Shown here: in pieces, positions 1-4,915 of the stretch
Layout: every line of letters starts with the position of its first letter
How positions within the stretch are numbered: position 1 is the stretch's first letter
Assembly (NCBI GenBank): GCA_031273445.1
Contig: JAISRV010000382.1
Coordinates: 1 to 7,054, forward strand
Source: Candidatus Adiutrix sp.
GTDB lineage: Bacteria > Desulfobacterota > Desulfarculia > Adiutricales > Adiutricaceae
Length of the DNA: 7,054 nt
Direction: 5' to 3'
The notes under the pieces: generated by a model
Databases searched by the model: none
The model's input: the letters and a program-made list of their open reading frames with translations, nothing else
What the model was told of the DNA's origin: nothing
Position numbers and translations under genes: made by a program

Positions 1-480
1 CATACCGCCGACGCCGTCGGCTTCATCCGCCGGTTTTACCGCGGCCCCCTGGCGGCGGAAAATTATAATTACTACCCGACCGGGCTTTATAATCAGGTGA
101 CGGAGCCGGCCTTCATCGCCGATTATCTGCGCGAATTCGATCTCGGGCTGGCGCTGGACCTGGCCCACGGGGCGGTCACGGCGGCGAATCTGGGCGAACG
201 CCCTGAAAGCTATTTCGCGGCCCTCCCGCTGGCCAGAACGGCGGAACTGCATCTGTCGCGGCCTTTTCTGCCCGCGCCGGGCTCGGGACTAATGGCGGCC
301 GACGCCCACGGCGCGCCCGGGGCTCGCGAATGGAACTGGCTGGCTTTCGTCATTGGGAACAAGGAATTTCCCGCAGCCGTGCCGGTTTTTGTTGAATATT
401 ATCGTGATTTGGATAAACTGGAAGAAATGCAAAAACGTCTGGCCGTTTTTTTAACCGCGCCGGGCGCGGCTGGGGCCTGA
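1..480 (+). CDS. DUF692/MNIO-like TIM-barrel protein, C-terminal part (5' truncated by window)
   Basis: The reading frame is open from base 1, so this is the last 159 residues of a longer protein. The GTG at 97 is internal: the family pattern starts before it. The order of motifs matches the DUF692 family, now called multinuclear non-heme iron-dependent oxidases (MNIO). A strand ends in AEN (Glu20 of the visible part), then comes LALDLAH (Asp53, His56), an Asn at 63, ELHLS (His84) and ADAHGAP (Asp101, His103). In known members such as MbnB, equivalent Glu/Asp/His residues bind iron and the enzyme modifies cysteines of peptides; other members have no known substrate. The family assignment comes from pattern memory. 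A xylose-isomerase-like sugar isomerase is the main alternative fold. Forty bases separate it from the methyltransferase gene, so it probably shares that operon. A GGCCT/AGGCC hairpin (474-489) straddles the stop, but it has no T-tract and is not a convincing terminator. Confidence 0.68.
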   Translation, partial: HTADAVGFIRRFYRGPLAAENYNYYPTGLYNQVTEPAFIADYLREFDLGLALDLAHGAVTAANLGERPESYFAALPLARTAELHLSRPFLPAPGSGLMAADAHGAPGAREWNWLAFVIGNKEFPAAVPVFVEYYRDLDKLEEMQKRLAVFLTAPGAAGA

Positions 481-520
481 GGCGAGGCCGCGTTTACCCT
501 TACCAATTATGGTGACCTAA

Positions 521-1561
521 ATGATTATCGCCGGCGAACGCGCTGACGCGGCCTGGATTGACGACCCGGCGGCCCGGCTGGAACGCAAGAATTCCTTCGA
601 CGCTTCCCTGACCATCGGCGCCGCCCGCTTCAACCGGGACACAGGGCGCCTGACCTCCAACTCCCGCCCGTTTTTATGGGCCATCGATAAGGAAACAGGT
701 TTGATCCGTTCCGATCTGGCGCGGCCGCGCCGCTGCCCGGTCTGCGACGAATCGCCGGGGCCGGAGCTGTTCGTCAAAGACGGGTTCCGCCATGTGCGCT
801 GCCGGAACTGCGGTCTGATCTACGTAAGCCTTGTCCTGCGCGAAGACGTGATGGAAAAATACTGGCGTGAGGAAATGACCTGGATGAGCATTCTCAACTC
901 CGAGCCGCAGATTGAGCTCGACCGCCGCAAGTTTCAGTATGGCCTGGAACTGGCGGCCGCCCGCGTCAAGGGGCGTTCCGTTCTGGACGTCGGCAGCGGC
1001 AACGGCGTCTTCGTGCGCGTGGCCGCCGAGGCCGGCTGGGAGAGCGCCGCCCTGGAATTAAACCGGGAGAGCGGCGAAAAGATGGAAGCCGAAGGTTTCC
1101 GGGTGATCGTCAAGCGCCTGGAAACAGCCGGCCTGCCCTCCGGCAGTTTCGACCTGATAACGTTCTGGGAGGTGCTGGAGCATCTGCCGGATCCCCGGAT
1201 GACCCTGGCTGAAGCCAGGCGCCTGCTTGTGGACGACGGCATTTTTCTGATTATGACGCCCAACGTCGATTCCATGGTCACCCGGCTTTTGCACGACCGG
1301 AGCAACACCTTCGGGGGGCATTCGCACCTGAATCACTTCAGCCCCTCGACCATGAACGCGCTCCTGGAAAAAGCGGGCTTAAAAGCGCTGGAAATGGAAA
1401 CCGTCATTACCGAACTGGGCGCCATCAATAATTATCTGTCTTTTGAAGACCCCTACGACGGCGAAGCCGAAGCCTTCATGCCCGAATTGACCCCGGCGCT
1501 CATTCATGAGCGACTGTGGGGCTCCCGCCTGCTGACTCTGGCCGCCAGAGGCGACTTATGA
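521..1561 (+). CDS. Zinc-ribbon class I SAM-dependent methyltransferase
   Basis: This 346-residue cytoplasmic protein should transfer a methyl group from S-adenosylmethionine; the acceptor cannot be read from sequence. A four-cysteine zinc ribbon sits at 72-97 (CPVC at 72-75, CRNC at 94-97). The Rossmann methyltransferase domain follows, with motif I VLDVGSGNG at 154-162, an acidic residue ending strand 2 (ALEL, about 177-180), and WEVLEHLPDP at 216-225, typical of the Methyltransf_23/11 group. GGHSHLNHFS at 265-274 is the usual post-motif segment of this group. The first 70 residues before the ribbon resemble nothing I know. The ATG at 521 is preceded by GGTGA at 511-515 with 5-nt spacing, which supports this start. 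The gene ends in an ATGA overlap with the cytidylyltransferase gene. Zinc-ribbon methyltransferases of this type are common in surface-polysaccharide clusters, so methylation of a sugar or sugar nucleotide is the likely role. That role is inference. Confidence 0.85.
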   Translation: MIIAGERADAAWIDDPAARLERKNSFDASLTIGAARFNRDTGRLTSNSRPFLWAIDKETGLIRSDLARPRRCPVCDESPGPELFVKDGFRHVRCRNCGLIYVSLVLREDVMEKYWREEMTWMSILNSEPQIELDRRKFQYGLELAAARVKGRSVLDVGSGNGVFVRVAAEAGWESAALELNRESGEKMEAEGFRVIVKRLETAGLPSGSFDLITFWEVLEHLPDPRMTLAEARRLLVDDGIFLIMTPNVDSMVTRLLHDRSNTFGGHSHLNHFSPSTMNALLEKAGLKALEMETVITELGAINNYLSFEDPYDGEAEAFMPELTPALIHERLWGSRLLTLAARGDL

Positions 1562-2208
1562 ACTTTTTAGGTCTCATCCCGGCCCGCGGCGGCTCCAAGG
1601 GCATCCTGCGCAAAAATATCCGCCCCATCTGCGGCCATCCCCTCATCGCCTGGACCATTCGGGCGGCTCTGGAGTCCAAACTGCTCGACGAAGTGCTGGT
1701 GTCGACCGAAGACGATGAAATCGCCTCCGTCAGCCGGGCCTACGGCGCGAAGGTGCTGGAGCGTCCGGCCGAACTGGCCCGCGACGAAACCATCAGCCGC
1801 GACGTCGTCGCCCAGGCCCTTGAGGTCACCGGCGCCCGCCATTCGGTGCTGTTGCAGCCCACTTCCCCGGTGCGCTCCCGGGGGCTGATCGACCGGGTCG
1901 TGGCCGCTTTCAACGGCGGCGCCTTCGACTCCATGGCCACCGGTTCGGAACACCCGCTTTACCCGCCTCACGGCGTGGAACACCGCCGTCAAGACATCAA
2001 ATACGTCTTCGTCAACGACGGCAGCGTCATCGTCAGCACCCGCGAGACGGTCATGGCGCGGAGCTTGTTCGGGTCCCGGGCCGGCGTTCTGACGACCAGC
2101 CGCGAGGAAAATGTCGACATTGACGACGAGTTCGACTTCTGGCTGGCCGAAAAGGTGTTGGAAAGGGTTTTGGCCAGAGGTTGGGACATATGTCCGCAAA
2201 AAATATAA
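1558..2208 (+). CDS. Acylneuraminate-type cytidylyltransferase (CMP-nonulosonic acid synthetase-like)
   Basis: The protein has 216 residues, close to the usual 220-230 for NeuA/PseF/LegF proteins. It should activate a nonulosonic or related acidic sugar with CTP to give a CMP-sugar and pyrophosphate in the cytoplasm. The N-terminus carries the nucleotide-binding signature LIPARGGSKGI (6-16) followed by RKNI. LQPTSPVR is at 99-106, and VDIDDEFDFWLAE (186-198) matches the conserved acidic, metal-binding C-terminal motif. The position after SKGI is Leu, where Pro is usual in the family. The ATG at 1558 overlaps the methyltransferase stop (ATGA), and family proteins start just before the IPARGGSKG motif. 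An upstream in-frame GTG at 1516 would add 14 atypical residues inside the methyltransferase gene and is unlikely. Which sugar is used (Neu5Ac, pseudaminic or legionaminic acid, or Kdo-like) cannot be decided here. No synthase gene of the NeuB type lies in the window. Confidence 0.88.
   Translation: MNFLGLIPARGGSKGILRKNIRPICGHPLIAWTIRAALESKLLDEVLVSTEDDEIASVSRAYGAKVLERPAELARDETISRDVVAQALEVTGARHSVLLQPTSPVRSRGLIDRVVAAFNGGAFDSMATGSEHPLYPPHGVEHRRQDIKYVFVNDGSVIVSTRETVMARSLFGSRAGVLTTSREENVDIDDEFDFWLAEKVLERVLARGWDICPQKI
2176..2180 (+). promoter_or_regulatory. Ribosome binding site inside the cytidylyltransferase gene
   Basis: AGAGG lies 9 nt before the ATG at 2190. It supports that start over the in-frame TTG at 2181, which would place MGH before the exported protein's signal peptide. 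The site lies within the last codons of the preceding gene, consistent with translational coupling. Confidence 0.55.
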
Positions 2209-2915
2209 AACGCGCCGTGGGCGCGGCGGTCATTTTTTGCGCGGCCTCGCTGGCCCTATTTCCGGGGCGGGCGCCGGCCGCAAGCGTCGTCGAAGCGTTT
2301 ATGATGCTGCCCGACGAACAGTGCGGCGGCTTCAACGCGGCTGAGCGTCAGGCCATGATTGATGAAATAACGGCGAACCCCGGCGCGGCCGGGCCGGCTT
2401 CCGTGCCCGACGTCGAACAGCCCTGGCTGCGCCTGCCCGCCGAAAACACCCTGATCCTGCAAAGGCCGCAATACGGAACCATCACCTATAAGCTTTTCGA
2501 CGGGCGCTTCGCCCAGCTGCTGGCCGTCTGCCGCGGTCGCCAACGCGTATCCGCCGCCGACCCGGTCTGCGATTTCGACCTCTGCCTTTTCCGGCTGGAT
2601 CGCGAAGGTCTGGCTTCAGCGCCCCACTCGGAATATCTGCCGACCGTAAGCGTATTGGATTTTACCGCGCCGGACACCTTAAACGACCCCGGGGCCGCGC
2701 GCGACATCGCCGCCATCGGCCAGGGCTACAACCACTGCCTGACCTGCAATGCCGGCGCGCAAGACCGGAACACCCTTGACATCATTACCGCCACTTCCAT
2801 AAATTCAGCCGTTTGCGGCGGCTATCTGCCGCCTTACGAACTTTTGCCCCTGACGTGGAACGGGCTGGAATTCGTCAAGCCTTACGACCGCGCCGCGCCG
2901 CGCGAGGGCTGGTAG
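2190..2915 (+). CDS. Sec-exported cysteine-rich protein of unknown function
   Basis: The protein has 241 residues. The N-terminus is a classic signal peptide: Lys/Arg at 4-8, a hydrophobic core about 9-24, and an APA site at 28-30 with cleavage predicted after residue 30. Cys17 in the core is not in a lipobox (VIFC has Phe before Cys), so a soluble periplasmic protein is more likely than a lipoprotein. The mature part has seven cysteines (about 45, 114, 127, 132, 183, 186, 209), including CLTC at 183-186 and CDFDLC at 127-132. This suggests disulfides or metal binding. I do not recognise the family. The start of the mature region (FMMLPDEQCGG, then AERQAMID) and the later DFDLCLFRLD segment faintly recall DUF3256 proteins of Bacteroidetes, but this is weak. 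The gene overlaps the cytidylyltransferase by 19 bp in another frame and ends 9 bp before the next gene, so it is co-transcribed with both. Confidence 0.75.
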   Translation: MSAKNIKRAVGAAVIFCAASLALFPGRAPAASVVEAFMMLPDEQCGGFNAAERQAMIDEITANPGAAGPASVPDVEQPWLRLPAENTLILQRPQYGTITYKLFDGRFAQLLAVCRGRQRVSAADPVCDFDLCLFRLDREGLASAPHSEYLPTVSVLDFTAPDTLNDPGAARDIAAIGQGYNHCLTCNAGAQDRNTLDIITATSINSAVCGGYLPPYELLPLTWNGLEFVKPYDRAAPREGW

Positions 2916-2924
2916 ATCAGCCGT

Positions 2925-3725
2925 ATGAATGATGCCTCAGACAACTGTAAGCCCGGCGAAGCGCCGGAAAAATTCTGGGCCGAAGCTGAGGCTCTGGCCG
3001 GAGCTCTTTTGGCCCAGATGGAATATTTTATGGCCCTGGGGGTGACGGCCTGGCCGCTCCCCCCGCCGGCCGCTGTCGTCGAGCCGGCCCCAGCGGCCCG
3101 GCCGATTCCAGAGTCAGAGAGGCCGCCCGCCGCCGGGCGACGGCCCCGGCTGGCGGAGAAAGGCCCCGGCCAGCCGGACTTTTCCGCCGCGCCCTCCCTG
3201 GAAGCCCTGTCCGCTATGGCCTCCGCCATCCCGGGCCGCCAGGCCGCCTTCGGGGCGAACCGGACTTTCGGACGCGGGGCGGGAAACCCGATCATTGTGT
3301 TTGTGGGGCCGAACCCCGGGCTGCATGATGGCGATTGCGGCGCGCTCCTGCGGGCCATGATAGAAAAGGGGATGAAACTTTCAGCTGCGGATTATTACGT
3401 CACTTCGGTCTGCAAATGCGCCCCGAACGACGATGACGCCCCGGACGCGGCCTGCCTGACCATACTGAAACGCGAATTGACTCTGTTGAACCCTAAAATT
3501 GTCCTGGCCTTGGGGCAGACGACCGGGCGTATTTTAAGCGGGCGGCCCCAGGCGCCGCTCGGCCTTTTGAGATCCAGCACCCATGTGGTCAAAAGCCTGC
3601 CCGCCGCCTGGCTGCGGGTGACCTACGACCTGGAGGACATTCTTTCGTCCCCGGCCATAAAAAAAGAGGCCTGGAAAGACCTGCAGCGGATAATGGCCGT
3701 GGTCGGAAAAATAAAAGAAAGCTGA
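2925..3725 (+). CDS. Divergent uracil-DNA glycosylase superfamily protein, signature residues lost
   Basis: This 266-residue protein has a Pro/Ala-rich, probably disordered segment at 43-90 and then a UDG fold. Recognisable parts are IIVFVGPNPG (123-132, where family 4/5 enzymes have GEAPG), HDGDCGALLRAMIEKG (134-149), YYVTSVCKCAPND (157-169, family YxTNxxKCRPP), Cys177 and IVLALGQTTG (192-201), and a final TYDLEDIL...AWKDLQRIM (233-257). Active family 4/5 enzymes have THPS or YHPS at the last motif; here the His-Pro-Ser is replaced by Asp-Leu-Glu. The CxxC pair expected before the first motif to hold the 4Fe-4S cluster is also absent (residues 92-110 have no Cys), while the later cluster-type cysteines near 165 and 177 remain. 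The frame is intact, so it is not a pseudogene. A role as uracil-DNA repair enzyme is doubtful; a DNA-binding or other function is possible. The ATG at 2925 has only a weak, distant GAGGG (2904-2908), which suggests coupling to the preceding gene. Confidence 0.78.
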   Translation: MNDASDNCKPGEAPEKFWAEAEALAGALLAQMEYFMALGVTAWPLPPPAAVVEPAPAARPIPESERPPAAGRRPRLAEKGPGQPDFSAAPSLEALSAMASAIPGRQAAFGANRTFGRGAGNPIIVFVGPNPGLHDGDCGALLRAMIEKGMKLSAADYYVTSVCKCAPNDDDAPDAACLTILKRELTLLNPKIVLALGQTTGRILSGRPQAPLGLLRSSTHVVKSLPAAWLRVTYDLEDILSSPAIKKEAWKDLQRIMAVVGKIKES

Positions 3726-3731
3726 AGCCTG

Positions 3732-3822
3732 GGGCGGAAGGCGGCTAGCGTCCTGTACGGTTAGTTCCTTCTAACCACACAGTCCACTAGGCCGGCGCGA
3801 GGGCCGGTTTCGCCTTCCGTCC
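3732..3822 (+). ncRNA. Candidate structured leader RNA, three-way junction
   Basis: The 118 bases between the UDG-like and amidohydrolase-like genes fold into three nested helices. P1 pairs 3732-3744 with 3810-3822 (13 bp, two G-U; core CGGAAGGCG/CGCCTTCCG). P2 pairs 3759-3764 with 3771-3776 (GGTTAG/CTAACC, loop TTCCTT) and is extended below a symmetric AC/AC internal loop by 3753-3756 with 3779-3782 (CTGT/ACAG). P3 pairs 3790-3796 with 3803-3809 (CCGGC/GCCGG core, two G-U). The P2 loop is also complementary to the GGAAGG in the 5' strand of P1. I match it to no named riboswitch or sRNA. No T-tract follows, so a plain terminator is unlikely. Pairing was found by eye, without energies or covariation. 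Confidence 0.45.
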
Positions 3823-3833
3823 ATAAACCGGAG
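3804..3833 (+). promoter_or_regulatory. Putative Shine-Dalgarno-sequestering alternative helix
   Basis: CCGGTTT at 3804-3810 is perfectly complementary to AAACCGG at 3825-3831. The second segment includes the first two bases of the GGAG (3830-3833) that serves the ATG at 3844 with 10-nt spacing. The same CCGGTTT is needed for helix P3 and the top of P1 in the upstream RNA fold, so the two structures exclude each other. One leaves the ribosome site open and the other covers half of it. The pairing is seen in the sequence; the switching role is inference. Confidence 0.4.
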
Positions 3834-3843
3834 ATTGTAAAAC

Positions 3844-4725
3844 ATGACCGGAATCGTCATCAACCTGCCCTATACCGCCCAGAGCGCCCCCGCTCCGGTT
3901 TTAAAGCGTCTTGACCTCAACGCGGAAAGCTGGCGACTGGAGCACTGGCGGCTGATCGACCCGCCTCTGGCCGAGGTCGTGGCCAGGGCGGCAATTTTTG
4001 AAAAAAAAACGAAAAGGGTTGAACGGCCGGTCATTATCTATCCGTTCAGTCCTCTGGTGGCCGATCCCTGGGGCCTGTGGGCCGCCGAACTCAACGGCGA
4101 AGAGGCGGGCGCCGCCCGCCAGGCCCCGGCCCCCGGCTTCATTGCCCGAACCACTGAGGGGCGGCCTATAAACTTCAGCCCGAAAGACCGCGACGTCATT
4201 TTCAGCCGCGCCGTCGCCCCCTTTCATCAGCAGTTGGAACAGACTGCGCGGGAGTTGATGGAAAAATCCCCACTGGTGCTTATTCTGACCATCCGCTCCT
4301 TCACTTCCAGGCCGCTGTCTTTCGAAAAAGACAAAAAATACCCGCGGCCGCAGGCGGCCGTTGGGGCTACGGCCGCGGTCACTCCCCCAGGCCTGTCGCA
4401 CATGGCCGGAGAGGCCTTCCATTCCCTGCGCTGGTGGGTGGAACTCAACCGGCCTCAGGGCGGAGCCTTCGTGCCGCCGGGCTTGCGCGGCCACCCTCGG
4501 GTGCGGGCCCTGGGTTTGTCGCTGTGTCGCGGCCTTTATATGGATGAGCGCAGCGGGCGAAAAAAATCATCCGCCAAATCGGCGGCCCGCGTTCTGGCCA
4601 CGGCGCTGAACCTTCTGGACCAGGAACTGGAGCGGGTAGCCGCGCTTCGGCTCGACCGCGCCGGAAGGCCCGGCGCTTCAAGCGCCTCTAAAACGCCTTC
4701 GCCCGTAATCAAGGCCGGTCGCTAA
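3844..4725 (+). CDS. Degenerate N-formylglutamate amidohydrolase-like protein
   Basis: This 293-residue cytoplasmic protein follows the layout of the N-formylglutamate amidohydrolase family (PF05013, zinc-dependent release of formate or acyl groups from N-acyl amino acids). Family-like segments are YPFSPLVADPWG (66-77, family SRLVxDxER), a TTEGRPI segment (103-109), VAPFHQQLE (124-132, family PYHxxL), VLILTIRSFTSRP (145-157, family DxHSF) and LSLCRGLYMDE (225-235, family ExNRxLYMDE). Key positions differ: no Pro-His near the N-terminus (LPYTAQS at 8-14), Ser-Pro for Ser-Arg, Pro-Trp-Gly for the xER, Thr-Ile-Arg-Ser for Asp-x-His-Ser, and Ser for Glu before LYMDE. His128 and Asp74 remain. The frame is intact, so it looks like a pseudoenzyme or a protein with changed function. 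A run of nine A (4001-4009) lies in codons 53-56. GGAG at 3830-3833 supports the ATG. The Ser/Lys-rich C-terminus (277-293) is probably unstructured. Confidence 0.7.
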   Translation: MTGIVINLPYTAQSAPAPVLKRLDLNAESWRLEHWRLIDPPLAEVVARAAIFEKKTKRVERPVIIYPFSPLVADPWGLWAAELNGEEAGAARQAPAPGFIARTTEGRPINFSPKDRDVIFSRAVAPFHQQLEQTARELMEKSPLVLILTIRSFTSRPLSFEKDKKYPRPQAAVGATAAVTPPGLSHMAGEAFHSLRWWVELNRPQGGAFVPPGLRGHPRVRALGLSLCRGLYMDERSGRKKSSAKSAARVLATALNLLDQELERVAALRLDRAGRPGASSASKTPSPVIKAGR

Positions 4726-4743
4726 GCGCGAGCGATTCTTTTT
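4717..4743 (+). terminator. Probable intrinsic terminator of the amidohydrolase-like gene
   Basis: A 7-bp stem pairs 4717-4723 with 4731-4737 (TCGCT/AGCGA core plus two G-U pairs) over the loop AAGCGCG. It overlaps the stop codon and is followed by C and five T (4739-4743). The stem is short, so termination may be partial. Confidence 0.5.
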
Positions 4744-4784
4744 GGATGACCAAGAGGATTTCATGTATTTGACGCGCGCCCATG

Positions 4785-4813
4785 TTGACTTGGGTCTATG
4801 TTTTGCATAACAT
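4785..4813 (+). promoter_or_regulatory. Candidate sigma70-type promoter for the cyclase-kinase pair
   Basis: TTGACT at 4785-4790 (one mismatch to TTGACA) is followed after 17 bp by TAACAT at 4808-4813 (four of six to TATAAT). The region is clearly AT-richer than the flanking genes. Transcription would start near 4820 and give a leader of about 95 nt before the TTG at 4916. Confidence 0.5.
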
Positions 4814-4814
4814 A
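4797..4814 (+). promoter_or_regulatory. 18-bp palindromic operator candidate overlapping the promoter
   Basis: TATGTT (4797-4802) and AACATA (4809-4814) are perfect inverted copies around TTGCAT, whose central TGCA is itself symmetric, so 16 of 18 positions are symmetric. It covers most of the spacer and the -10 of the proposed promoter, where a bound dimeric regulator would block polymerase. It is neither a CRP (TGTGA-N6-TCACA) nor an FNR site. The cognate regulator is unknown. Confidence 0.45.
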
Positions 4815-4831
4815 TGTCTATTGGACTGCGC

Positions 4832-4869
4832 GGTTAATTCCGTCCCTCAAAGCAGGGCCGGAATTAACC
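4832..4869 (+). promoter_or_regulatory. Long hairpin in the adenylate cyclase leader
   Basis: GGTTAATTCCG (4832-4842) pairs perfectly with CGGAATTAACC (4859-4869). After a T/C mismatch the stem continues as CCCT/AGGG around the loop CAAAGC. The total is 15 pairs, the strongest hairpin in the window. It is followed by TTTCGGAAATTTTT, which is not a continuous T-tract. It could be an attenuator, a poor terminator or an mRNA-stabilising structure. It lies between the proposed transcription start and the cyclase Shine-Dalgarno sequence. Confidence 0.6.
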
Positions 4870-4899
4870 TTTCGGAAATTTTTCAGTAAAAAACGAAAC

Positions 4900-4903
4900 G
4901 GAG
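4900..4903 (+). promoter_or_regulatory. Shine-Dalgarno sequence supporting the TTG start
   Basis: GGAG lies 12 nt before the TTG at 4916. The frame is closed by a TAA at 4865-4867 and contains no ATG, GTG or TTG between that stop and 4916. TTG is therefore the first possible start, and the next residues already look like class I cyclase. Confidence 0.5.
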
Positions 4904-4915
4904 ACCACCTCGTCG

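Noticed and set aside
455..489. GC hairpins at the end of the MNIO-like gene as a terminator
   Set aside because: Neither stem is followed by a T-tract, and the next gene begins 40 bases on with its own ribosome site, consistent with one operon.
1567..2199. Long open frame on the minus strand opposite the cytidylyltransferase gene (210 codons)
   Set aside because: It mirrors a well-supported gene in GC-rich DNA, has low-complexity Gly/Val/Asp composition and no family resemblance.
3732..3822. Reading the inverted repeat as the ends of a small transposable element or MITE
   Set aside because: No flanking target duplication is visible, there is only one copy in the window, and the internal helices fit a folded RNA better.
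3901..4494. Long open frame on the minus strand opposite the amidohydrolase-like gene (197 codons)
   Set aside because: The composition is that of a shadow frame (Arg/Gly/Gln-rich), and the + strand protein has clear family motifs and a ribosome site.
4746..4772. Eight-codon open frame (ATG at 4746, TGA at 4770-4772) after the terminator
   Set aside because: No ribosome site and no sign of a leader peptide with biased codons; likely chance.
4769..4774. TTGACG as an alternative -35 box
   Set aside because: No acceptable -10 hexamer lies 16-18 bp downstream; the TTGACT at 4785 is better placed.
4782..4889. 35-codon open frame in the cyclase leader (ATG at 4782, TAA at 4887-4889)
   Set aside because: No ribosome site precedes it, it starts before the proposed promoter -35, and its frame is explained by the palindrome and hairpin.
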